Assembly: GCA_021442155.1 (NCBI GenBank)
Contig: CM038214.1
Location: 313,131,001-313,195,000 of the forward strand
Origin: Cymbidium sinense
Lineage: Eukaryota > Streptophyta > Magnoliopsida > Asparagales > Orchidaceae
Direction of reading: 5' to 3'
Length of the DNA stretch: 64,000 bases
Made by a program: the position numbers and the translations under genes. The notes under the pieces were generated by a model. The model did not search any database, was not told where the DNA came from, and saw only the letters and a program-made list of their open reading frames with translations. Position 1 is the first letter of the stretch, and every line of letters begins with the position of its first letter. Shown here in pieces: positions 45,590-57,960 of the stretch.

Positions 45590-48500
45590 ATGATTAATTT
45601 TCTTATTTGGAATATCCAGGTTGTTGGTCTCTTCTGTCCAATCATGTTAGAGTCTTTCATGTCATAATATCAGGTTACTTCTTCTTGAACCTTTCATTAA
45701 TTCTTCTAAGATTGCTTTTGTCACTAGATCCCTTGGTTTTCATAATTTCTTCTTCAATCTTAATAATAAAATTTGGTGCTTTTGGCACAACTCCATCACC
45801 ATTTCCATCATTGATGATCTTGACCAATTGGTTAATGTCAAAATCTCCTTAGGTGACTTATCGACTTTTGGCTCTTTTATCTATGCTTCTTGTAGAGAGT
45901 AGGAACATCCTTTGGAATCACTTACCTTGCTTCCTCGGCTAACCTTCCTGGTTGGTTGGAGGTGATTTCAATACTATCATAGCTAGTTTGGAAAGGGGAG
46001 GATGTTCTCCTAACCTTCATTCCATGGAGGACTTCTCAAATATGATCCTTGATTGTCGATGACATTGGTTTCACTGGGTCTAACTTCGTGGCACAACTCT
46101 AGACTTTGGCATCTTGATAGGACCCTCTTTAATTCTCTTTGGATCAATCGGTGGCCTACTACCATTGTTGAGCATTTGAGCGAACTTTGTCGACCATGCT
46201 CCTCTTTTGATTTCCTTCAAAATCCCCCCCCCAACCCATCTACTCCCTCTCCTTTGATTTCAAAATATGTGGACCCAACATAGTGACTTCATCAATGTCT
46301 CTCACTAATTGGATGGCCCCTGTTTTCCGGATAATTACTTAAAGGTATGACTCGTCTTTGGCTTAAGCTCAAAAGACTTAAACAAAATCTCAATTGGTGG
46401 AACAAACACATTTTAAAACCTTTTCACAAATCTTAAAGCTATGGAACAAGAGGTTTGTTCTCTTGAAGATGTCTGATCCCAAGTAAACTTGAGGAGTTGA
46501 ACATTGCCAAGAATAACTTGGTTAATTATCAAAACATGGAAGAAACCTATTGGCGTCAAAAGCAAAACAAACATATTGTGATGGTGGTGAAACACCAGTA
46601 TTTTCATGCCATTTGTAATAAAGCGGAAAGCCTTAAACTTCGATTAAGAAAATTAAGAACTCTAATGGTGAATGGATAAGTATGATATTAAGGATTACGT
46701 CATACATCATTTCCAAACTTTATTAAATTCTAATCCGTTCTTTGGGAACTTTATCAAACACCCATCTTATCCCTTCTATGATTAACTTGAGGATAATCAT
46801 TTACTCACTATGTGTCCTTTTGAAGAGGAGATTAGTAATACTCTTAAGAACATGAACGACTCATTCATTTTGGGCTATCGATAATTCTTTCATTGTTGGC
46901 CATTTATTAAAACTGACCTAGTTGATGTTGTTATTGATTTCTTTGATGGCAATCCTATTCCCAAATACTTTTCAAGCACTTTTATTGTCCTTATTTCCAA
47001 AACTAACAATCCTGAATCTTGGGGTGATTTTAGACCGATTAGTCTTTGCACCTTTTTTCAAAAACTCATTGCTAAATTAATAAATAATAGGCTTAGCCCT
47101 TTGCTTCCTAAAATCATCTCTCCAAACCAAACTGGTTTTGTTAAACACAAGGGCAATATCGGATAATATTCTTCTTGCTCAAGAGCTTGTTCATGACATT
47201 GATGTCCCCTTAGAGGAGGCATCTTATTCAAAGCGGACATCGCTAAAGCCTTTGACAATCTCTCATGGGATTTTCTCTTTCAAATCACAATTTGTTTGGT
47301 TTTCGATAGTTTTATCCGGATTATAAAAGGTGTATCACGAATGTCTTTTGATTATCATGAATGGTGAGTCCATAGGTTTCTTTCCTTCTAGCCATGGTTT
47401 GAGGCAAGGTGACCCACTATCACCTTCTCTTTTATCATCGCTATTGAATACACTGTCAAGGAGCCTTCGATCTTTTAGCTAATAATCCTAATATGTCTTT
47501 TAAAACTCATGGAGGTTTCCCTATTTCTCATCTTAGCTTTGCGAGATGATTTCATTATCTTCACAGCGGCTCCCTTCAACATGTTAAAACCATTAAGAAC
47601 CTCTAAATGATTTTGGTAAAGTTAGTGGTCTTTTTTCTTAATGAAGGAAATGCAATTTTATTCCTTCAACTAAGATTCCTCCTAATAGACTTAACCAAAT
47701 ATCCAGAATTACTAATTTTAAGCAAAATCAACTTCCTCTTAATTACCTTGGGGCTTCGCTTTTTAAAGGCCAAAAAGATCACACCTTTTTGATGATCTAA
47801 TTCAGAAAATTTCTAACAAAATCTCGGTTTGGGAATTTCATTTACTCTCTTTTTGGTAGGACCTTGATCAAGAGCACTCTAAATTCCATGCCTATATACC
47901 TTCTTCAAACCATTGTGCCTACCAACTCTAATTAATAGAATTGAGCGTCTCTTAAACAAATTTTTACGTGGAACCAATACCTCCTCTAAAAGAATGCCTT
48001 TGGTCATCTTGGTCTAAAAGTTGTGGTACTCTTGAAGAGGTCTAGGATGTAAATCCATCAAAGAAGTTATCAATGCCTTCTCCTACAAACTTTGGTGGAA
48101 TTTTAGGAGCAAAAAATAGTCTTTGGGTAATTTCATGACTTCTAAATATTGCGGGGTAAACATCCTCTCATTTGTCCCTTTAAATCGTGATTCTCACGTG
48201 TGAGAAGACTTTTGTTCATATGGGATGTAGAATCCTTAATTTTTTGGGGCATAAACTCAATTCCTTCTTTTGGCAAGATAATGAGTGGTTGTGGATCCAT
48301 TGATGACTTACTCTACACTCACTCCACTTCTGCTATTATAGTTAATTCATTCTGGCAAAACCACAAGTGGAACACTAATAAGATTCCTGATTCTATTTCT
48401 TTTACTTTCTTAAATATGATTACTAATATTCCTATCACTCCTAACAATCATGATCATTATCTTTAAGCTATCTCATAATGGGATTTCAACCTTAAAATGT

Positions 48501-49520
48501 GTGGCTTCACACTAATACACTCAGATTCTTTTTTTGTGTTCTCCAAAATTTGGAATAACAATATCCCCTCTTCTTACTTCTAACTTGGTGTATCCTAAAA
48601 ACTTTATTCCTGTTGACTCTTTGTTGTGGGGTAAGGGTTTTATTTACCCTCTAAATGTCAATGTTGTTCTCATATTGAGAATGTTAACCATGTTTTTTGT
48701 TAATGGGGCTATTGCCTCTAAAATTTGGATTTGGTATGGATCTATTAAACACTTATCAATTTTAATTGTTCTTTTACTTTATATCAACTTCTTGAAGTTT
48801 ACTTTGACAATGCAATTAAAGGTCATATCAAAATCATAATTGCCATTACTCTTATTTGGTTCATATGGATGGACCAAAATGAATATAAACATCATGGGAT
48901 TCGTATGAATCACATGAGGATTATTGCTAGAACTAAAAATAAAATTTGTGACTTGTTTAAAGCCAATTTAATTCATCATAAACATTTTAAAGGCTGTAAA
49001 TCGAGCAAAGCTGGGCCTCAACCTTCCGACCGACCTTACTAAAATGATTGAATGGTTTTGGAAAAAACCTCTTGATCATATTATTAAAATTAATCTTGTC
49101 TCTCATAATGGCTCTGGTTGTGGAGGCATTTTAGGATTCTAAGGTATAGTCCTATGTGCATTTGCTTATCCCCTTATTTCCAGACCTTGTCCCTTGAGCT
49201 TATGGCGGTCCACAAAGCTCTAGAAATCTTCAAAATGGGCTCAATATTTGGATAGAGGTGGATGCTCTTCTATTGATTGACCTTTTGACTTCTACCAATA
49301 TGAGCAGCGCTTGTTTGTACTACCTCCTCAAGCAAACTAGGGCTCTTCTCTCTCACTGAATTTTACCATCACTCATGTTTTGAAGGTAAATGCTTGTGCT
49401 TGATTACCTTGCAAATGGTTGCGAGATTAGAGTATCATCTTCTTTGATCAATTTACATTACCCAAATACTTGCGTGGTGCAGTTAACTTGGACAATTCGG
49501 GCTTCCTTACCTCGAGAATC
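45590..49520 (+). pseudogene. LINE-D ORF2 (endonuclease, reverse transcriptase, RNase H), heavily frameshifted
   Basis: The ATG at 45590 gives MINFLIWNIQ. Endonuclease: GGDFNTII near 45958 and HLDRTLFNSLWINRW near 46110; the SDH site is shortened by a deletion. RT about 46880-47560: [29 protein letters not shown]. The catalytic box near 47536 retains Phe-Ala-Asp-Asp apart from one inserted base. Thumb about 47600-47990. zf-RVT about 48560-48740. RNase H begins about 49075, but the TDG codons of the first catalytic strand are deleted (IKIN runs directly into LVSHNGSGCGG). Non-functional in every domain. Confidence 0.83.
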
Positions 49521-52500
49521 TAATTCTCCTCTTATTCCTTTTTTTTGGTTTTTTGTTTCCTTGTGTTCTTTATGGATACTCCTCATAGATATCATTGTCT
49601 TGTGCTCTTTGCCATGACTTCTTTTTACCCCTTCTCCTTTAGTTGGAAGAATTCTATTTTTGGAATTTACAATATTATGGGGCAGATGTTGAACTTTATC
49701 CACATCAATATCTTGAATTGGAACCCAGTTGAGCCTTGTGTTACCTATTACTGGTTTTATAATTGCAATCACACTTGGGACTTTAATTTCATTGATACAT
49801 TCATTTCTAAACTTGAGAGAATTAACCATTGCTAGAGGAAGTTATCTGTTTTGATGGGCTTAGATTTTAGTACTAACTTCTTTAACCAATTTTTTCTCTT
49901 TGACAATATGGCTTGGAGCATTGCTACTACCTTTGTTGCTTCTAGGCAACGGATTAGTGTGCATCATGCTGGTTGCAGTTTTTATTTTGATGATTATAGT
50001 ATTTCTTTGGATGCTTACATTCCTTGGGACTCTTTCCTCCTTAAAGGCCTAATTCATAAAGGTTTTAACACTTATCTTTGAAAGGATTTTGGTTATTTGT
50101 TGGAGGACTTTTGCAGTAGCATCTTGCTTAAATAATGCCTAACCTCGGCATGCTTTCAAGGAGAAATTGTAATAGTCTCTTTTAATGGTTATTTTGGTGC
50201 AAATCCTTGTCTTGGAATGGATTGGGCTTAACTCTTTGGGTTTTGGAGGTTCTTGCCATGGTTGTTTGTTGATTTGTTTGTTGATTTGGTTTTAATCACT
50301 TTGGGTTGCTCAGATTTTCTTGCTTCTCCAGTCTTCCTCCTACTATTTTTTGCAATCCACTACATCTTAGCAAGTTCGGTTTTGGACTTATCTTAAAATT
50401 CCTTGGTAATGAAGTCTTCTTCTATCCCCAGGAATGGATTTCCTTGTTGTCTCCTTTTGGTCTTCTTGTTTTTGCCTCTTTCTGTTTCATTTTCTACTCT
50501 TGTTGTTAACATTTGGGTTGATGTTGGACTTTACTACAATTGTTTTCACCTTTCTTGCTTTGAGGAGATCATGAAAATCCTGAAGACCATTCTACTCTTC
50601 ATATGTAACCAATGGTCTATCCTATATACTGAATATTATCAATATCCTTGCATGGCTTAATGTGACAAAGCAACTGCTCTTGACTTTTTTAGGGTATTGA
50701 GCACCTATTGGTTGCAATTTGTTTTCTTGTTATTTTCTTTGTTTGGGATATCCCACCTCTAATATCTCTTTGAAATGGAATTGTATTATTTTTTTCAATA
50801 CTAGTCTTGTTGTTTCTGGTCTTGCTTCCCATGATCAGCAGGTTTGGAGTTTTTCAAGGGATTATCATTGTGCTTACTGAGATTGTAGGCACTGTTTACT
50901 CTATAAAATTTTTAGTCTTTGCTATTTTGGATTCGATTACTTCGGATGTTGTTGCTTTTCCTTCTTTGTTGTTCTCCCATCCTATGCTATGATTGGAACA
51001 TGTACAACTTGAAGCACATTTCTTTGTTATGCTTGAAATTAATCAATGATTTATCTTATATGCATAATTGGGTTATTGACAAACCCAGTTGTTGTCATTA
51101 CCCTTGGCGATTGGGTTATGGTTAATAAGCATCGACCTTGATCGATCTGAATGTCACTTTTGGATAGGCTTGGTGGGGAGCTATTCATTATCTATCCTTT
51201 CCTTTATTGATATATGTTTATGGGTGGAATCTTGGGCGACTTGATGGTTTTAACGCCTTGTTGGTTGGTGATCACGGATCAATACCTACCTTCTGCCCAC
51301 AGGGCTTTGGATTATTTTGTCTGAGTCTTGAAGTTCATTGCTTGGTAGATTTTGCTTTGAACCACCTTCTTGGTTTTTTTGTTATGCCAATCATTGGAAT
51401 TCATTGATCTATCTACATTTTGTTTACTACATCTTTTTTTGTCAAACTTGTATCTATTATTTTGATTATCTTGGATGAGCATCATGGCAAAGCTTGGTTT
51501 TTCTTGTTTTGGTTATCTCTTTGGCGATTTACCTTTTGTTTTACCTTATCACCTCGTTGGCTCTTTCTTTGTTGGTTGCAAAATTTTAGGGTCTCAGAAA
51601 ACATTCTGACATTGTTGTCGATGGTGAGGGTTTTGGTGATTTAAATGCGATTTGCCTTGGGATAACTATTTTTATGCTTTATTTATTTATTTATCTATTA
51701 TTGCCATGTCTACTCGATTGAGGAGTTTTATGGCCAATTTCTTTGTATCTTCCTATCTTGGATGTTGCCATCTTAAGCTTTTGCTATTTTAGATTTTAAT
51801 GTTGAGACTCATTACAATTCACTTGTTGATATTTTTTATGGTGGGTTCCAATGTTGTATTAGCTGTTTGGCTATTGGGGTTGGCTTTCTGATTGCCCGTG
51901 CATTTTATATCCTATTTTTTTTTATCGCATCACACCTCATTGGTTGGTGCGGTCTTATGGCTTTATTACGAAGAATGGTATTATGGCGTTTAGTCCCTTC
52001 TACCACGAATGTTGTTGCCTTTTGCTATCTTGTTCTGGATTGATTGTTGATGGATTATCTGAATGGGGCCACGAATCTTTGCTATTGGAGCTGCTGCTCT
52101 AACAGTTTTTTCTAGGTGCTTATTTTGGTTGGTCGCAGTTCATTCCCTGTGTTGAGCTATGCTAACTTCCTTTACTATTGCTTTCTCCAGGACATTAATA
52201 AGGGGATTATTTCTTGGGTTGTTTTCTGCATTGAAAGATTCATTTACATATCATGTGATTGGGATGGTGTTAAGTATAAGCTCATTGACTTATTTAATAG
52301 GTTTTTAGCAAGTTGTCTCCTCTGTAATTTTCTTATGGAGGGATTATATACTGAACTAATCTCTTTCCTGAATATGGCTATTCATGAGACTCTGGCTAAG
52401 ATGGCTCACTCACTTATGTTTATGTATTCTCATGCCAAGATGACTATATTGATGATATTTTTCTTGAATGAGACTCCTTATCCTTGACTCTTAGCAATTA

Positions 52501-53080
52501 CCTATATATTTTAGATATGATTTTGCTTAGGTTTGCGGGTAATAAAGCTCACAAGAATATCAACAAGCGGGTGCTTCCTTCTCATAGGTTTGTTGGCTAT
52601 GATGGCTGTGATGATCTCACTCCCTATTGGTTCGGTAGTAGCTCATGTGATGTAACCCTTCTGCTGAAGTTCGGATGCTCATACTTGCATCTGCCCCAAA
52701 AGGATGTGATTGAGCCTGAGCCTTCTCTATCACAACTCCTTTCTAACATACTCATAATTTGTTATTTTTCTCTAACTTTTTGTCTGTATTACCTTAACTG
52801 TTCTATTCTCCCTCTTATTTTAACTTTGTAGGTGATTCTCTCTCCTTCTTTTGCAGGTTTGCTCCAGATTATCATGCATTCCCACATCCTCCAGGGCATT
52901 GGCCTTAATCTTACTTTAGCTTTTTATGTTAATCATCTTGTATCTTTTGATTGTTTTTATGCTTTCTTTTACTCTTGGATGTACTTAGATAGGGGATTTA
53001 CTCCTTAGGCTAATTGTAGCTCTTTGAGCAGTAGTTCTGGAGTTTATCCCCTTTTAAGGACCTTGTAACCCTCTTTTTGT
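49521..53080 (+). other. LINE-D long T-rich 3' region
   Basis: 3.6 kb, longer than in the other copies. Roughly 49520-51700 has little obvious similarity to B and C. From about 51710 (gaggagttttatggccaat, then atggtgggttccaatg) the modules of B and C become recognisable. Several short hydrophobic open frames are present, none recognised. No telomeric repeat interrupts it. Confidence 0.65.
52116..53008 (+). pseudogene. LINE-D candidate third ORF, C-terminal part (unrecognised, hydrophobic)
   Basis: 52116-52487 is open (AKMAHSLMFMYSHAKMTILM). After one frame change, 52484-53008 reads as a single frame with only one internal TAG (52829). It carries RFAGNKAHKNINKRVLPSHR, FVGYDGCDDLTPYWFGSSS, LLKFGCSYLHLPQ, EPEPSLSQ, MHSHILQGIGLNL and YLDRGFTP, then TAG at 53006-53008. 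That ending coincides with LINE-B1. In an element where ORF1 and ORF2 are broken every few dozen codons, this stretch is notably open. Function unknown; several hydrophobic segments. Confidence 0.4.
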
Positions 53081-53125
53081 GGCAATAAAATACCCCTACA
53101 TGGGGCTTTCCCAAAAAAAAAATTT
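53081..53125 (+). terminator. LINE-D polyadenylation signal, 3' hairpin and A-tail
   Basis: AATAAA at 53084-53089, then cccctacatgggg, a stem of CCCC/GGGG with a five-base loop, then CTTTCCC and an A-run. A second A-run follows before telomere-like repeat. Confidence 0.7.
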
Positions 53126-53445
53126 AAAAAAAAAACCCTTAAACTCTAAACCCTAAAACCTTAAACCCTAAACGCAAAAACTAAGCTTAAACCCTTAACC
53201 CTAAACGTACAACCCGAAACCTAAAACACTAAACCCTAAATCCTAAACCTTAAAAAACTCTAAACCCTAAATCATAAACTAACCCTAAACCCTGAACCCC
53301 AAACCTTAAACCTAAACCCTAAAACCTAAACCCTAAACCTAAACCCTAAACCCAAAACCCTAAACCCTAAACCTAAACCCAAAAAGTTAAAGTAACTAAA
53401 TAAATCAAAAAAAAATAAACCCAAACCCAAATAAACTTAAACCTT
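53126..53445 (+). repeat. Telomere-like tract between LINE-D and GRP copy 4
   Basis: Degenerate CCCTAAA for about 260 bases, then a stretch of about 60 bases (agtaactaaataaatcaaaa and following) shared with the upstream flanks of GRP copies 3 and 6. Confidence 0.85.
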
Positions 53446-53937
53446 AAGAATGGGTTGAACCTTGATGGTAGGAACATCACTGTCAACAAGGCTCAATCTA
53501 GATTTGGCGGTGGAGGCGAAGGCGGAGGCGGTGGTTATCACAGTGGTTGTGGGGGATCTGGAGGTGCTGGTGGATATGGAGGTGGTGGTCAGAGCAGTGG
53601 TGGTTATGGAGGTAAGAGGAGTGGCAGAGGTTACAGGCATGGTGGTGGCAGAGGGAGAGATCGAGGATATAATGGTGGATCCTACTATTCGAGAGGCTGG
53701 GATGGTTTTGATGGGAACTAGAGAAATTGAAGAACAACCAATCCAATTTGTTGCTTATGGAATTTTGTCTCTATAGTAGAGACTATTTTAGTTATCTAGG
53801 GTTTTTGATTTGCTCTATGCATGATCATTTTTTATCTATGTCATTGCATGTATCATAAAAAACTTGGTGTGTTACTTGGTTCATGAAATCGAAAAGAAGA
53901 AATGTTGGATTTTGAGTTTGTTCTCTGTTAAAAAAAA
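53446..53937 (+). pseudogene. GRP retrocopy 4: best preserved glycine-rich RNA-binding protein fragment
   Basis: The open frame reads LNLDGRNITVNKAQSR (last strand of a plant RRM), then a Gly-rich tail with GGGGEGGGGG, GYGGGGQSSGGYGG and RDRGYNGGSYYSRG, ending GFDGN and TAG at 53719-53721. The frame has no ATG: it enters through AAT-GGG-TTG and lacks the first three quarters of the RRM, including RNP1 and RNP2. About 215 bases of 3' UTR follow, then an A-run. Plant GRP7/8-type proteins bind RNA through this RRM; this fragment cannot. The frame being open suggests it is a younger or less damaged duplicate. The reverse-strand open frames over it are shadows. Confidence 0.82.
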
Positions 53938-56900
53938 CCAAAAACCTGAACCCAAAACTAAAATTGGAACCCTAAACCTAAAACATAAACCCTAAATCCT
54001 AAAACAAAAAAATAAATAAATAAAACCTAACCCTAAACCCTAAACCTTAAAACTAACCCTAAACCTTAAACCGTAAACCCTAAAACCCTAAACCCTAAAC
54101 CCTAAACCCTAACCCCTAAAACCTATAACCCTAAAACCAAAACCTTTGACCCTAACCCTAAACCTTAATCCCTAAACCCTAAAAACCTAAAACAAACATA
54201 ACTAAATAAAACCTAAAATAAAATAAATAAAAACCAAAACCTAAATAAAATAAAAAATAAAATAAAATAAAAACTTAAACTAAAACTCTAAACCTAAACT
54301 AAACCTAAAAAGAAAATAAATAAAAACTAAACTAAAATAAAATACATAAAAACTTAAACTAAATTAAAAAATAAAAAACCTAAATAAAATAAATACTAAA
54401 ACAAAACATAAAAATAAAATAAAATAAAAACTAAATAAAAATCTAAACTTAAAACATAAACCAAAAAAGAAATCTTAAAAATAAATAAAAAATAAAACAT
54501 AGACCTTAAACTATAAAAAAACCTAAACTTAAAATAAATAAAATAAAATAAACATAAACCTAAACTAAATTAAACTAAACAAAAATAAGTAAAACTTAAA
54601 CCAAATCCTAAAATAAATTAAACCTAAACCATAAATTAAATTAAATAAAATAAACTAAAAATATACCTAAACCTAAAAAATAAACCTAAAAGAAAAACCT
54701 AAAACCTTAACCTAAAAAAATAAAATAAAAACCTAAACTTAAACCTAAAAAGAAAAAATAAAACCTAAACCTAAAAAATGAAATAAAAAATAAAACTAAA
54801 TTAAATAATAAACATAAACCTAAACCTAAACCTGAAAAATAAACTAAAATAAATAAACCTATAATAAATAAAATAAACTAAATCAAAATAAAAATAAAGT
54901 TAAATAAAATAAAAATAAAATACTAAATATAAATAAAAATAAACTAAATAAACTAAAAAAAAAAACTAAACTCTGGTTTATTTAATTTTTTTTGTAAAAG
55001 AACCCTAAACCTTACCTAAACCCTAAACCCTAAATCCTAAACCATGAACCCTAAATCCTAAACCCTAAAATCTGACAAACCACTAAATTTACACCCTGAC
55101 CCAGATCCAAACCCTAAAAATCATAAAACTGACCATAAACCTAAACTTAAAGGTGAGCCCTAAACCCTAAACCCACTAACCAAACCATAAAGCCTAAAAG
55201 GCCCCAAACCCTAAGACCAACCCAACTGAGCTACCTAAACCTAAACCCTGAGCCACAAGCCCATATAAAACCCTAAACCTAGGCCACAAGGGTGAATCAG
55301 GCCACGGACCCACTAATAATTCTAAACTAGTTAACACTGCACCCTAAACCCTAAACCCAAACCTTACCCTAAATCCCAAACCAACCTGACCTAAAACCTA
55401 AGAAACTCAAACCTAAGGAAGATCTAAATAAAATAGATAAACAACCTGAACTTAAACAAAGGAATAAATAGATAATAAAATACCTAAATTAAAACCTAAA
55501 CCTAAACCTATACCTAAACCTAAAAGATTAAAATAAAATAAAACAAAATAAAATAAAATAAATAAAAACTAAAACTACTAAAAATAAAATAAACATAAAA
55601 ATAAAACCTAAATAAAATAAAACTAAATGAAAAAATTAAAATAAACCAAAGTATAATAAAATAAAACTAAATAAAACCTAAGCCTAAAATAAACCTAAAA
55701 AAATAAAACCTACAATATAAAAATAAAACCTGACACTTATGTGAAAATTGAAACCTAAAATAAAACAAAATAAACTAAACTAATAAATAAAACTTAAACC
55801 TAAACCTAATAAAATAAACCTAAACAAAATAAAATAAAATAAACTAAAATAAAAATAAACCTAAAAAAAAAAAAAATTCTAAACCTAAACCTAATCAAAC
55901 CTAAAAAATAAAATAAAACTTGAACCTAAAATAAAGAAAAAAAAACTAAAAATAAAATAAACCTAAACCTAAACCTAAAAATTAAACTAAAATAAAAAAC
56001 CTAAACTAAAATAAATAAACTTAAAATAAATAAAATAAAATGAACTTAAATCTAAGCTAAAATAAACTAAACTAAAATAAATAAAACCTAAAACTAAACC
56101 TAAAATAAACTAAACCTAAACCCTAAACTAAATAAAATAAACTAAAAATAAAATAAACCAAAACTAAAAATATAAAATAAAACTTAAATATAAACTTAAA
56201 ATAAAACCTAAAAAAAATTAAAATAAAACCTAAACCTAAGCTGTAAAATAAAAAAATAAAACTTAAACCTCAAATAATAAAATAATAAAACTAAATTAAA
56301 AATTCAACATAAACCTAAACCTAAAACAAAAAAAATAAACTAAAATAAATAACCTAAAATAAATAAATTAAGCTAAATAAAAATAAAAGATAAACCTAAA
56401 TAAAATTTAAAATGAGCATACTTAAATAAAATTACTAAATAAATAAATAAACCTAAACATGCCAGCTTACTTATTTTAAGACAAAACCTAAACCAAGACC
56501 ATAAATCCTAGGCCATCCTACCAACCCTAAGTGACACTGACCCAAGGCCCTGACCTTCATGACCTTAGAACAAATCCTAAGCCATGATCTAGGCCCAGGC
56601 CAGACCCTGGGCCTACCACAGGCCTCAGGCTCTACCTAAGGCCCTAAATCTGGGCCCTGGGCCTGAGCCAGGCCAAACATATGAGCCACTGAAAAGCTTG
56701 GACCAGGACTGCCATAGCCCTGAAACCTGGGTCCTAAACCCAAACCTAAATCGTGAACCTCAAACCTAAACCTACAACCACACCCTAAATCCTGACCCTA
56801 AACCCTAAATCAGAGCCCTCCTAAACCCTAAAACATAAACAAAACTGAACCTAAACTAAATAAAACCAAAATAAAATAAATAAAAAAACTGAGCTTAAAA

Positions 56901-57848
56901 TAAAATAAAACCTAAACTAAACATAAACAACCTAAACCTACCATATCTACCTATAAAATAAAATAAAGATAAACTAAATTAAAATAAAATAAAATAAACT
57001 AAACTAAACTAAAAATAAAATAAATTTAAAAAATAAAACCTAAATAAAATAACACTACATATTATAAAAAATAAAATAAACAAAACAAAATGAAAACCTA
57101 GTCCTAAGAAAATAAATTAAAAATAAATCCAAAAAAAACTTAAACCTAAACTAAAAAACACACCTAAACCTAAAATAAAAAAAATAAACCTAAACCTAAA
57201 CTAAAATAAATTAAACTAAAATAAATAAAACCTAAACCTAAACCTAAAATAAATTAAACTTAAATTGTAAACTAAATAAAAAAATAAACTAAAAATAAAC
57301 CTAAACCAAAACTAAAAAATATAACCAAAAAAAAAAAAATAGAAACCTAAACCTAAACCTAAAAATATAAATTAAAACCTAAACCTAAAGAATAAAATAA
57401 AAATAAAACAAAAGTAGAAAATAAACATAAACCTAAACAATAAACTAAAATAAAATTCCTAAACTAAAATAAATAAACCTAAAATAAATAACCTAAACTA
57501 AATAGAAATGAAATATAAAATAAACTATAATAAATAAAAATAAACTAAATAAACCTAAACCAACTGGTTTACTTAGTTTTAAAATCCTAAACCCACCTAA
57601 ACCCTAAACCTAAATCCTAAAACCCCAACCAACCACAAACCTAAACTGAGCCTGACTGACCCTGAAAACACTAAACCCCTAAGCCTTAAACCCTAAACTA
57701 ACTATAAACCCTAAACCCTAAACCTAACCCTAAACCCTAAACCTTAAACCCCAACCCTAACCTTAAACCCTAAATCCTAAATCCTAAAATGTAAACACTA
57801 AATCATAAACCCTAAACCCTGAACAACCTAATCCTAAATAAAAACCCT
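53938..57848 (+). repeat. Telomere-like and AT-rich array between GRP copies 4 and 5, partly degraded
   Basis: CCCTAAA tracts lie at about 53938-54185, 55000-55430, 56485-56850 and 57585-57848. AT-rich blocks end in motifs near 54972 (ctctggtttatttaattt), 56460 (gccagcttacttatttt) and 57562 (aactggtttacttagtttt). In the tracts at about 55080-55400 and 56500-56840 the repeat is replaced by GC-rich look-alikes (for example accctgggcct, ctaggcccaggcc), unlike the rest of the array. No gene seen. Confidence 0.83.
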
Positions 57849-57960
57849 AAGAATGGGCAGAACCTTGATGATAGGAACATCACCGTGAACCAGGCTCAGT
57901 CGAGATCTGGCGATGGAGACGAAGGTGAAGGCGACGTTATCGTTGTGGTGGTGGGGGATC
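57849..57960 (+). pseudogene. GRP retrocopy 5: short fragment truncated at both ends
   Basis: 112 bases with the common 5' breakpoint (aagaatgggcagaacc) through the RRM end and the start of the Gly-rich coding stretch, ending at tggtgggggatc. The 3' UTR and A-tail present in copies 1-4 and 6 are missing. The sequence then changes to an unrelated AT-rich stretch. The break is likely a deletion or recombination joint within the array. Confidence 0.75.

Larger units (their letters stand above)
44022..53117 (+). mobile_element. LINE-D: full-span plant L1 with many small indels
   Basis: 9.1 kb with 5' leader, ORF1, pyrimidine spacer, ORF2, a 3.6 kb 3' region, AATAAA at 53084-53089, terminal hairpin and A-run. 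Compared with LINE-B1 and C it has very many deletions of 1-5 bases, so almost every frame is broken at short intervals. It keeps the codons of the F-A-D-D box apart from one inserted base, so it is not derived from the B/C lineage. Much of its 3' region is different sequence, but the last 1 kb matches B and C. Confidence 0.85.

Noticed and set aside
1752..53117. Target-site duplications flanking the L1 copies
   Set aside because: Both sides are CCCTAAA-type repeat, so any matching bases would be expected by chance and prove nothing.
53462..53776. A second 104-residue frame over GRP copy 4, and the minus-strand frames at 53437-53640 and 53498-53746
   Set aside because: They are alternative-frame shadows of the Gly-rich repeat, giving Val/Glu-, Thr/Ser- or His-rich low-complexity peptides. 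The frame with RNITVN and the Gly-rich tail is the real remnant.
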